Under the pieces are notes generated by a model. The model was not told the DNA's origin. It saw nothing but the letters and a program-made list of their open reading frames with translations, and searched no databases. Source: Bosea sp. ANAM02 (GTDB lineage Bacteria > Pseudomonadota > Alphaproteobacteria > Rhizobiales > Beijerinckiaceae). Taken from it: a stretch of 64,000 nt of DNA. Where the stretch lies: NCBI RefSeq assembly GCF_011764485.1, contig NZ_AP022848.1, positions 3,562,001 to 3,626,000 on the forward strand. The letters are read 5' to 3'. Positions 9,017-16,143 of the stretch are shown piece after piece. The translations under genes and the position numbers were made by a program. Numbering within the stretch: position 1 is the first letter of the stretch; each line of letters opens with the position of its first letter.

Positions 9017-10213
9017 ATGGAACAATGCTGGCGCTGGTTCGGGCCGGACGATGTCGTGACTCTGGCGCAGGCCCGGCAGGCCGGCGCGACCGGCATCGTC
9101 AACGCGCTGCACCAGATCCCCTATGGCGTGGTCTGGAGCGTCGAGGAGATCGAGAAGCGCCAGGCCATCGTCCGCGCCGACAAAAGCCTCGGCCTCGAAT
9201 GGAGGGTGGTCGAGAGCCTGCCGATCCATGAGAGCGTGAAGATCGGCGAAGGCGATCTCGAAACCGTCTTCGAGAACTACCGCCAATCGATGCGCAACCT
9301 CGCCGCCTGCGGGCTCGAGGTGATCTGCTACAATTTCATGCCGGTGCTGGACTGGACCCGCACCGAGCTCGCCCACAAGCTACCTGGTGGCGGCACGGCT
9401 TTGCGCTTCAACCTGCATGAGTATGTCGCGCTCGACCACTTCATGCTCAAGCGCAAGGGCGCCGACGAGGGGCATTCCCCCGAGGTGATGGACAAGGCCA
9501 GGGCCTGGTTCGAGGCATCCTCGCAGGCCGATCGCGACCGCCTGCTTTCAAGCGTCATGGCCGGCCTGCCCGGCGCCTTCGACCGCTACGACCTGCCCGG
9601 CCTCGCCCGCATCCTCGATCGCTATGCCGGCATGACCCATGACAAGCTGCGCGCCAACCTGAAGCGCTTCCTGGAGGCGATCATTCCGACCGCCGAGGAG
9701 GTTGGCATCCGCCTATGCATCCATCCGGACGACCCGCCGCGCTCGCTCTTCGGCCTGCCCCGCATCTGCTCGACCGAGGACGACATCGCCTACATCCTCG
9801 GCGCGGTCTCATCGCCCGCGAACGGGCTGACGCTCTGCTCGGGCTCGCTCGGCGCCAATCCGAGGAACGATGTGCCGCAGATTGCGCGCCGCTTCGCCGA
9901 CAAGATCTGGTTCGCGCATCTGCGCAATGTCGCGAAGGATCCGGACGGCTCCTTCATGGAGGCCGAGCATCTCGGCGGCGACACCGACATGGTCGCGCTG
10001 GTCGATGCGCTGATGGCCGAGGAGCAGCGCCGCAAGGCTGCCGGTCATAAGCACTGGCAGATCCCGATGCGGCCGGACCACGGCCACGAACTGCTCGACG
10101 ATGTCGGCAAGGGCAGCTTCCCGGGCTACCCCGCCGTCGGGCGCCTGCGAGGCCTCGCGGAGCTCCGCGGCGTGATGACCGCGCTGGCGCAGGTGAAGGG
10201 CTACGCGGCGTGA
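9017..10213 (+). CDS. uxuA: Mannonate dehydratase UxuA
   Basis: Dehydrates D-mannonate to 2-keto-3-deoxygluconate in glucuronate catabolism; cytoplasmic, Mn/Fe-dependent TIM barrel. The 398 residues match the family. The N-terminus MEQCWRWFGPDDVVTLAQAR and the following GATGIVNALHQIPYG are characteristic, and the metal-ligand segments are visible: IHPDDPP, CSGSLGANP, HLRN and PMRPDHGHEL near the C-terminus. An AAGGA ribosome site precedes the ATG. It lies downstream of the GntR gene in the same direction, probably co-transcribed. The dehydrogenase and KDG kinase of the pathway are not in the window. Confidence 0.95.
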   Translation: MEQCWRWFGPDDVVTLAQARQAGATGIVNALHQIPYGVVWSVEEIEKRQAIVRADKSLGLEWRVVESLPIHESVKIGEGDLETVFENYRQSMRNLAACGLEVICYNFMPVLDWTRTELAHKLPGGGTALRFNLHEYVALDHFMLKRKGADEGHSPEVMDKARAWFEASSQADRDRLLSSVMAGLPGAFDRYDLPGLARILDRYAGMTHDKLRANLKRFLEAIIPTAEEVGIRLCIHPDDPPRSLFGLPRICSTEDDIAYILGAVSSPANGLTLCSGSLGANPRNDVPQIARRFADKIWFAHLRNVAKDPDGSFMEAEHLGGDTDMVALVDALMAEEQRRKAAGHKHWQIPMRPDHGHELLDDVGKGSFPGYPAVGRLRGLAELRGVMTALAQVKGYAA

Positions 10214-10244
10214 AAGTTCGCCGTTGACATGAAAGGCGCGGGAT

Positions 10245-10388
10245 CCCCTCTCCTGTAAGGAGAGGGGTAGGGGTGAGGTGTCGGCCGCTGGACCAGCAAA
10301 GCGCCAGCTTCACCGCCACAGCGACCACCTCACAGCAAATGCGGTGAGCGGCCTACCCCTCACCCTGCCCTCTCCCTACGGGAGAGGG
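10245..10388. repeat. Pair of inverted C-rich hairpin repeats (family E)
   Basis: Two related hairpins face each other after uxuA. One is 10245-10267 (stem CCCCTCTCC with GGAGAGGGG); the other is 10368-10388 (stem CCCTCTCCC with GGGAGAGGG). Each carries a similar CTCACCC-type flank, on opposite strands, so the whole is a larger inverted repeat of about 145 bp. It sits between the convergent uxuA and ureE and could work as a two-way transcription terminator. Confidence 0.7.
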
Positions 10389-10422
10389 TTCCCTGCGGTA
10401 TCCGCGCCGTCTGGAAAGCACC

Positions 10423-11106
10423 TCAGTGATCGTGGGAGTGGCCCTTGTGGCCATGCGCGGCGCCATGGCCGTGACCATGATCGTGGTGACCATGGCCGTG
10501 ATCGTCGTGATCATGGCCGCAGCCGCAGCCCTCGCCATGGGCATGCTTGTGGTCATGCTCGTGCTTGTGGCCATGCGCGTGATCATGGCCATGGTGCGCG
10601 TGATCATGTCCGTGGCTGTGATCATGGCCATGCTGGTGATGGTCGTGCCCGCAGCCGCAATCGTCGCCATGGGCGTGGTGATGGACCTCCGCCTCCGGCT
10701 GGAACGGTCGCTCGACCACCGACATCGAACAGCCCTGCCCGCGTACCAGTTCGCCGAGCGCCGCATCGTTGGGGACATAGAGGGCATCGGGCGTCATTTC
10801 GGCCGGGACGTGATGGCCGCCGAGATGCCAGGCGAGGCGTACGAGCCGCAGAGGGTTCTCGGCGCGGATTTCCAGCAGGCTTTCCGGCGCGGCCTTGATC
10901 CGAACCAGCGTGCCGTCTTCCAGCTTCAGCGCGTCGCCGTCGTTCAGCACCGTCGCCCTGTCGAGCGCGATCGCGAGTTCCAGCCCACCCGTCGCGCGGA
11001 CGCTGACGCCGTTGATCGCGCGGTCGCGGTGGCCAAGCGGCAGCGTATCGACGACGCGCTCGGCCTTGACGGCGGCCTTGCGGAGAACGGAGGTGGCGCG
11101 AAGCAT
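10423..11106 (-). CDS. ureE: Urease accessory protein UreE with long His-rich tail
   Basis: Nickel chaperone that delivers Ni to the urease apoenzyme in the cytoplasm. The N-terminal peptide-binding domain (about 1-75) is followed by the metal-binding domain with WHLGGHHVPAEM, the counterpart of the conserved HLGNRHVP motif. Residues from about 140 to the end form a Gly-Asp-His-rich tail with very many histidines (HDHxHGHDH-type repeats), longer than the short tail of Klebsiella UreE. The corresponding DNA (about 10430-10680) is strongly repetitive. No ureABC, ureD, ureF or ureG lies in the window, so this copy is separate from any urease operon visible here. Confidence 0.92.
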   Translation of the reverse strand: MLRATSVLRKAAVKAERVVDTLPLGHRDRAINGVSVRATGGLELAIALDRATVLNDGDALKLEDGTLVRIKAAPESLLEIRAENPLRLVRLAWHLGGHHVPAEMTPDALYVPNDAALGELVRGQGCSMSVVERPFQPEAEVHHHAHGDDCGCGHDHHQHGHDHSHGHDHAHHGHDHAHGHKHEHDHKHAHGEGCGCGHDHDDHGHGHHDHGHGHGAAHGHKGHSHDH

Positions 11107-11209
11107 CGATGCGATCCCATGGCTTGGGGCTCAGGCGTCACGCGCCCGGATCGCAGCTTAGTAGCACAAACCGGCGGCCGTGCTACCAAGCCTGGATGTC
11201 ACAGGGGCC

Positions 11210-12247
11210 TCAGCGCGGCAGCGCCTTGACCTCGGTGTCGAACTTCTTGAGCAGGCGCGAGCGCTCGGCCGGCGAGCCCCAGCGCGGGGTGTCGTAGTCG
11301 ATCAGCTTCATCTCGGCGAATTTCGGCGCATCCGGCGAGAGCAGCGAATTCTTGTTCGACGGGATCGAATTGATCTTCAGCTTCGCGTTGATGTTCTGGG
11401 CATCGGGCGAGAGCGTGAAATCGACGAACTTGCGCGCGGCTTCCGGGTTCTTGCCGCCCTTGATGATCGAGACCGAGCCGGTTTCGTAGCCGGTGCCTTC
11501 GCAGGGAGCGACGGTCTCGATCGGCGCGCCCTGCAGCTTCTGCGTGAGCATGTCGTGGATGAAGGCGATGCCGACCGCGGTCTCGCCGAGCGCGGCCGCC
11601 TTGACCGGGGCGATGCCGGACTTGGTGTATTGGCTGACGTTCTTGTGTAGGCTCTTGAGGTATTCGAAGCCCTTCTCCTCGCCGAGGCGCTGCACCGTCG
11701 TCGCCAGGAAGACATAGGCCGTGCCGGACGAGCTGGGATCGGCGATCTGGACCTCGTCGCGCAGCTTGGGATCGAGCAGGTCGGCCCAGCATTTCGGCGC
11801 GGCGATACCCTTCTTCTTCAGGACTTCGGTGTTGTAGCCGACGCCGAGCGCACCGAGATAGATGCCGTTGGTGCGAAACTTCGACTGCTCGGCATGGCGC
11901 TGCGCCCAGTCGTGCAGTTCCGGCAGCTTCGGCGACTTGTACTCGTCGAGCAGACCTTCGCCGGCCGCCTGGAGATGTGGTTCGCCCGGCCCGCCCCACC
12001 AGACGTCGCCGCGCGGATTGCTCGCCTCGGCCTTGACCTGGGCATAGACCTCGCCGGTGCTCTTGCGGACCATCGAGACCTTGATGCCGGTCGCCTTCTC
12101 GAACATCGCCGCGCCCTCGCGGCACTGCTCCTCGAGGATCGAGCAATAGACCGTGACCTGCCCCTGGGCGAAGGCCGGCTGCACGGCCGCCGCGAGCGCC
12201 AGACCGGCAAAGAGCGCGCCGACAGGCGCAAAACGCGAAGCAACCAT
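11210..12247 (-). CDS. Orphan periplasmic ABC solute-binding protein (FbpA/phosphonate-type)
   Basis: Exported binding protein, 345 residues from the ATG at 12245-12247. A GGGAGGA ribosome site just upstream favours this start over a longer frame opening at 12334. The signal peptide (about 1-27, ending AVQPAFAQ) is followed by QVTVYCSILEEQCREGAAMF, typical of iron(III)- or aminoethylphosphonate-binding proteins. SSSGTAYVF and GSVSIIKGGKNPEAARKFVDF match the ligand-cleft and late conserved regions of that family. No permease or ATPase gene is adjacent; a transporter elsewhere must use it. The ligand cannot be assigned. Confidence 0.85.
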   Translation of the reverse strand: MVASRFAPVGALFAGLALAAAVQPAFAQGQVTVYCSILEEQCREGAAMFEKATGIKVSMVRKSTGEVYAQVKAEASNPRGDVWWGGPGEPHLQAAGEGLLDEYKSPKLPELHDWAQRHAEQSKFRTNGIYLGALGVGYNTEVLKKKGIAAPKCWADLLDPKLRDEVQIADPSSSGTAYVFLATTVQRLGEEKGFEYLKSLHKNVSQYTKSGIAPVKAAALGETAVGIAFIHDMLTQKLQGAPIETVAPCEGTGYETGSVSIIKGGKNPEAARKFVDFTLSPDAQNINAKLKINSIPSNKNSLLSPDAPKFAEMKLIDYDTPRWGSPAERSRLLKKFDTEVKALPR

Positions 12248-12354
12248 GATGATCCTCCCGATCGGATTCGTTTGCCGACGAAATGACCGGCGGGAGCGCG
12301 GGGAGTCAAGCGAGGGGGACTGCCGCTGAAACACACGACGTTCGTAAAGAGCAG

Positions 12355-12450
12355 GTCATCCCGGACGCAGCGGAGCGGAGATCCGGGATCCATGCCTGAA
12401 CCTTGACCGGCAGCGCTCCGGCATGGATCCCGGGTCAAGCCCGGGATGAC
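12355..12450. repeat. Palindromic intergenic repeat, family B copy 1
   Basis: A roughly 96-bp imperfect palindrome with outer arms GTCATCCCGG and CCGGGATGAC, and an inner GGGATCCATGCC/GGCATGGATCCC pairing. A related copy lies at 51270-51381. It sits between the binding-protein gene and the DUF1003 gene. Short dispersed hairpins of this type are common in Hyphomicrobiales intergenic regions. Confidence 0.75.
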
Positions 12451-12480
12451 CGCGCGGTTCCAATAGACCAGTCGAGCGGG

Positions 12481-13359
12481 CTAATTCTCGCCTTCCGGCT
12501 TGTCAGCAGCCCCCGCTTCGGCCGGCTTGGCGCGCTTCTTCTTGGCGGCCGGCTTCCTGCGGCGCTTCGCCCGCGCCTTCGGCAGTTGCGCCTCCTGCAG
12601 CATTTCGAGCTGCACCTGCTGGATTTCGGCGAGACGCTGCCATTGCCGGGTGACGAGATGATCCATCTTCTCGTGCAGGTGGCGGATTTCGAGCTCGGCC
12701 TTGAGATTGACCTGATAGTCGTTGAGCGAACGCAGGCGGTCCTTCGATTCCTGCCGCTTCTGGCTCATCATGATGATCGGCGCCTGCACCGCCGCGATGC
12801 AGGACAGCACGAGGTTCAGCAGGATGAAGGGATAGGGGTCGAAGGCCTTGACCTCGCCCATCAGGCCGTTGATCCCCATCCAGACCACCAGCACGAAGCC
12901 GAAGCTGATCAGGAACGCCCAGGAGCCGCCGAAGCTCGCGAGATTGTCGGAGAAGCGCTCGCCGAGCGTGCGGTGCTCCTCGAAATCATCCTCGGTATTC
13001 TCGGCGATGGTCTCCTGCCGGGCGATGCTCTCGGCGACCTCGCGGTCGAGGTCGGAATATTCGCCGTGCTCCTCGCGCAGGATCTCCTCGACATAGCGCG
13101 TGCGGTAACGCGCGAGTTCCTTGATGCTGATCAGTGCGTGATCGGGCAGATCGGGGAAGTCGGCGCGGATATGGTCGGCGAGCGCGGGACGCAGCGTGCC
13201 GATCTCGATGAGATTCTTGCGCGCCAGTTCCTGCCCGCTGATGGCGCAGATTCCGCGCTTCTTGCTGGCCGGACCGGCGAGGCTCGCCGGGTCGACCGCG
13301 GTCGCAAGGGCGCCCGATGGCGCCTCCGCGACCTGATCGTCATCCTGTTGCTGTGTCAT
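12481..13359 (-). CDS. DUF1003 membrane protein
   Basis: Cytoplasmic-membrane protein of unknown function, 292 residues from the ATG at 13357-13359. The longer frame from 13434 lacks family similarity at its start. Around residues 45-90 a short Cys-containing domain (CAISGQELARKNLIE) precedes a linker. The DUF1003 core then has two hydrophobic helices (SWAFLISFGFVLVVWMGI and FILLNLVLSCIAAVQAPIIM), followed by the typical MSQKRQESKDRLRSLNDYQVNLKAE segment and a coiled-coil region. The last 40 residues are rich in Lys, Arg and Ala. Homologues are sometimes linked to magnesium transport, but no function is assigned. Confidence 0.85.
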   Translation of the reverse strand: MTQQQDDDQVAEAPSGALATAVDPASLAGPASKKRGICAISGQELARKNLIEIGTLRPALADHIRADFPDLPDHALISIKELARYRTRYVEEILREEHGEYSDLDREVAESIARQETIAENTEDDFEEHRTLGERFSDNLASFGGSWAFLISFGFVLVVWMGINGLMGEVKAFDPYPFILLNLVLSCIAAVQAPIIMMSQKRQESKDRLRSLNDYQVNLKAELEIRHLHEKMDHLVTRQWQRLAEIQQVQLEMLQEAQLPKARAKRRRKPAAKKKRAKPAEAGAADKPEGEN

Positions 13360-13538
13360 TCCCTGCCCGTCGTCGCGTCTCAAGCCTTGCGCAGATTGCA
13401 CCTGCTTCCTGCGCGGATACCAGCATCCGAACAAGCCCGACCTATGGCGCGCCCCGAAACGAGAGCGCCCGGCGAGGCGGCTGCCTCTCCGGGCTCATGG
13501 TCGTCGTGGGGCCGCAGGCGGCCGGTTCCGACGCGGCT

Positions 13539-13877
13539 TCAGCCCCTCGGCTTCTCGTCCTTGCCGGCCTCGTCGGAATCCGCGCCCTCCTCTTCGGATT
13601 CCTCGGTGTCTTCGTCCTCGACCTCGTCTTCGTCGTCTTCCTCATCCTCGTCGTCGAGGTCGAGATATTCGTAACCGAAGACGATCTCGCCGGTTTCCGG
13701 ATCGAAGGCGCTGGCCGAGGAATCCTCGAAGGCCTCGATCAGCAGTTCGGCATCCTCGGCTCCGTCGACATCGAAGCGGCGCACGGCCTCCTCGCCATCG
13801 GCCCTGAGGACCAGCTCGATCGACCAACCCTTGCCCGTGGTGTCATAGATGCATTTCAGACCCTGGATCGCCAGCAT
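13539..13877 (-). CDS. Small protein with highly acidic tail, unknown function
   Basis: Predicted 112-residue cytoplasmic protein. The first 75 residues look like a small folded domain (MLAIQGLKCIYDTTGKGWSI at the start), and residues about 75-105 are an almost uninterrupted run of Asp and Glu. An AGGAGAGA ribosome site lies just before the ATG at 13875-13877, which supports expression. It lies between DUF1003 and the PfkB kinase on the same strand. I do not recognise a family. The acidic tail could mimic nucleic acid or bind cations or basic proteins, but that is speculation. Confidence 0.7.
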   Translation of the reverse strand: MLAIQGLKCIYDTTGKGWSIELVLRADGEEAVRRFDVDGAEDAELLIEAFEDSSASAFDPETGEIVFGYEYLDLDDEDEEDDEDEVEDEDTEESEEEGADSDEAGKDEKPRG

Positions 13878-13968
13878 GGTGCTCTCTCCTGAGCGCGGCA
13901 GCGCGCGCCGGGTCAGATGCCCGATGCGCGTGACGGCTGCGCGACGTTGGAGAGGAAAGCTGAATCGG

Positions 13969-14883
13969 CTAGGCGCCGGCCTGCGCCAGGAAGCGCTCGA
14001 CTTCGTCGCGCTTCGGCGCGCCGCTGCGCCCCCCGAAGCGGGTGCATTTGATCGCCGCCGCCGCCGAGGCGAAACGGATCGCCGCCGGCTCGGCCTGCCC
14101 TTCGGCCAAGGCCAGCGCGAAGGCCCCGTGCCAGACATCGCCGGCGCCCAGCGTGTCGACGGTGTCGACGATGAAAGCCGGGCTATGCCGGACCTCGTCT
14201 TCCTCGACGAAGAGCACACCACCCTTGCCGAGCGTGACCGCCAGCCAGCTCGGGACCCCGGCCGATACCTTGGCAAGGCCGGCGCGCGGATCCTCCTCGC
14301 CGGAAATCTCGCGCAGGGCCTGCTGGCTGAAGGCGACATGGCTCGCCGTGCCCACCAGATCGGGATGTGGTGGCTTGCGGTCGCCATCGAGCACGCCGGG
14401 TACACCGGCTGATCGCGCGAGCTTGAGGGCGGCGAGCGCCCCCTCCCCCCAGCGCGTATCGGCGAGCACGGCACCTGCGCTCGCCGGAAGCTCGGCAGGT
14501 AGCCAGGCGACATCCTCCGGCATGGCCGGATCGGAATAGGAGATCACCATGCGCTCGCCTTCTGCATCGACGAGAATCGCCGAGACCGGTGAGCGCAGGC
14601 CGGCAACGCGGCGGGCGAAGCCGGCATCGACGCCTTCCGATTCGAGATCGGCGACGATCTGGTCGCCGGTCAGGTCATCGGCGAGCCGCGTCGCCAGCCA
14701 GCAGGCTCCGCCAAGGCGGGCGATCGCGACCGAGGCGTTGCCGGCGCAGCCGCCGCCGACGACGGCGAGCCCGCGCGAGCGGTACTTCTCGCCGCGCGTC
14801 GGCATGGTCTCGACGCTGTAGACATAGTCCAGCGTCGCGATGCCCAGGCAGAAGACGCCGGCACGGACAGGTTCACGAGCCAA
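13969..14883 (-). CDS. PfkB-family carbohydrate kinase
   Basis: ATP-dependent kinase of the ribokinase/PfkB fold, probably acting on a sugar or sugar acid. The N-terminal FCLGIATLDYVYSVETMP region and GGGCAGNASVAIARLGG match the first PfkB signature; the C-terminal DTVDTLGAGDVWHGAFALAL carries the anion hole and catalytic Asp (GAGD). Two starts are possible. The ATG at 14917-14919 would overlap the vapC remnant by 47 bp. The TTG at 14881-14883 has a GAAGGG ribosome site seven bases upstream and overlaps the remnant only slightly, so it is preferred (304 residues). Substrate unknown. Confidence 0.88.
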   Translation of the reverse strand: MAREPVRAGVFCLGIATLDYVYSVETMPTRGEKYRSRGLAVVGGGCAGNASVAIARLGGACWLATRLADDLTGDQIVADLESEGVDAGFARRVAGLRSPVSAILVDAEGERMVISYSDPAMPEDVAWLPAELPASAGAVLADTRWGEGALAALKLARSAGVPGVLDGDRKPPHPDLVGTASHVAFSQQALREISGEEDPRAGLAKVSAGVPSWLAVTLGKGGVLFVEEDEVRHSPAFIVDTVDTLGAGDVWHGAFALALAEGQAEPAAIRFASAAAAIKCTRFGGRSGAPKRDEVERFLAQAGA

Positions 14884-15282
14884 AGCGCTGCCCTTCGATA
14901 TCCGTATGGATGAAATCATTGCCTTTGTAGGCGAGCTTCAGACCAGCGCCGCGGGCGGAGGCATAGGAGAAGCAGTCGCCCATGTTGAGGCGTGCCGGGT
15001 GGCCGGAGAGATAGGATATCGCGTAGCGCAAAGGCTGGCCAAACGACCGGTCTCCGTATCGACAGGCCGCATTTCGGCTTGAATCGACGTCAGAAAATCC
15101 ATCGCCGCGTCATGGGCTTCGTCGAAGCGGATCTTACGCAGCCTTGCGATGCGGGACGACGCTTCAAACACGGCCAGCGGCGATGTCGCCAGCCTCTCGC
15201 TTTCGACGATGGCTGAGTGGATCGCTTCAGCTTCTGTCTCACCAGCCAGCACAGCGACCAAGACCGAGGCATCGAGAAACAT
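14873..15282 (-). pseudogene. vapC: VapC-type PIN toxin, frameshifted
   Basis: The start reads as a PIN-domain ribonuclease: MFLDASVLVAVLAGE, then conserved acidic positions through about residue 80. The open frame then ends abnormally with a sequence unlike any PIN domain. From about 15030 leftward another frame carries the expected C-terminus: LRYAISYLSGHPARLNMGDC, then FSYASARGAGLKLAYKGNDF, then IHTDI, stopping at 14873-14875. A single-base loss (or two-base gain) near 15025-15037 therefore splits the gene. The broken product lacks the NMGDC acidic site. It may be an inactivated toxin or a sequencing error. The ATG follows directly after the vapB stop. Confidence 0.8.
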
Positions 15283-15528
15283 TCAAAGCTCACCTGACTC
15301 GCGATCGAAGAATTCCTTATGCGTCATCCCGTCGTCCACCACCGGATGATCGGCAAAGCGCTCGCGGACGCGCCTGAAGGCCTCATCGACCTGCCGGCGC
15401 CGCTCCTCACGGCGCTTCAACTCGCGCTCGACGGCCATGCCGATCGCCGCCTGCAGGCTGATGCCGTCGCGCTCCGCGAGTTCGCGGACCATGCGATCGA
15501 CCTTCGGGTCCCGAACGAGAATACCCAT
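15283..15528 (-). CDS. vapB: VapB-type antitoxin
   Basis: Antitoxin and autorepressor of a type II toxin-antitoxin pair, 81 residues from the ATG at 15526-15528. This start has GGAGG five bases upstream; an upstream frame to 15573 runs through the operator. The sequence MGILVRDPKVDRMVRELAER, followed by GISLQAAIGMAVERELKRRE, matches the PSK-type/Rv0623-like antitoxins: short N-terminal DNA-binding strand, helices, then a charged C-terminal toxin-binding tail. The stop codon abuts the vapC ATG with no gap. An inverted repeat just upstream is the likely autoregulatory operator. Confidence 0.85.
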   Translation of the reverse strand: MGILVRDPKVDRMVRELAERDGISLQAAIGMAVERELKRREERRRQVDEAFRRVRERFADHPVVDDGMTHKEFFDRESGEL

Positions 15529-15536
15529 CGCAACCT

Positions 15537-15563
15537 CCATGATATCACCAGATGATATCATGG
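15537..15563. promoter_or_regulatory. Perfect inverted repeat upstream of vapB, candidate operator
   Basis: Arms CCATGATATCA (15537-15547) and TGATATCATGG (15553-15563) pair perfectly over 11 bp around a 5-bp spacer. The site ends 9 bp before the vapB start and includes the GGAGG region edge. VapB-type antitoxins usually bind such palindromes to repress their own operon, so this is a probable autoregulatory site. Confidence 0.7.
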
Positions 15564-15589
15564 AGGCTATCACTGGACAAACGCGGCGA

Positions 15590-16039
15590 TCACCAGCTCC
15601 CGGTGTTCTGCATGCTCGCCCACGGCTCTGCCGGGGGCTTCGGCTCGCCCTTCTGGAGCAGTTCGATCGAGATGTTGTCGGGCGAGCGGATGAAGGCCAT
15701 GTTGCCGTCGCGCGGCGGGCGGTTGATGGTGACGCCAGCCTTCATCAGCTTGTCGCAGGTCGCGTAGATGTCGTCGACCTCATAGGCGAGATGGCCGAAA
15801 TTGCGGCCGCCGGTATAGGTCTCCGGGTCCCAGTTATAGGTCAGTTCCAAAGTCGGGCTGCCGCGCGAGGCACCGGCCTTCGCCGCCGCCAGATCGTCGG
15901 AGGCTGCGAGGAAGACCATCGTGAAACGGCCCTTCTCGTTCTCGATGCGGCGGGTTTCGACCAGGCCGAACTTGTTGACGTAGAAATCCAGCGCCTGATC
16001 CAGATCGGTCACGCGCACCATGGTGTGGAGATATCGCAT
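15590..16039 (-). CDS. gloA: Lactoylglutathione lyase / glyoxalase I-like VOC protein
   Basis: Metalloenzyme that isomerises the methylglyoxal-glutathione hemithioacetal to S-lactoylglutathione in the cytoplasm. The 149 residues form two VOC half-modules. Expected metal ligands are visible: His5 in RYLHTMVRV, Glu in the ELTYNW strand, His in [10 protein letters not shown] and Glu in SIELLQK. The N-terminus [20 protein letters not shown] is very close to Gram-negative GloA. The final 20 residues (about 130-149) extend slightly beyond the core. It appears to be monocistronic. Confidence 0.9.
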   Translation of the reverse strand: MRYLHTMVRVTDLDQALDFYVNKFGLVETRRIENEKGRFTMVFLAASDDLAAAKAGASRGSPTLELTYNWDPETYTGGRNFGHLAYEVDDIYATCDKLMKAGVTINRPPRDGNMAFIRSPDNISIELLQKGEPKPPAEPWASMQNTGSW

Positions 16040-16143
16040 CGTCTTTCCTCGTTGAGGGGCGGCAGGGTTGATCCGTTTCCTAAATCAGGCAAGAGCATCG
16101 GTACTCCGGACCAACTCGCCAAGCCATCTGAACAGGACGCGCC

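Noticed and set aside
10430..10680. Tandem-repeat-like DNA, possible CRISPR or satellite
   Set aside because: The repetition is irregular and codes for the histidine-rich tail of UreE; no conserved repeat-spacer periodicity.
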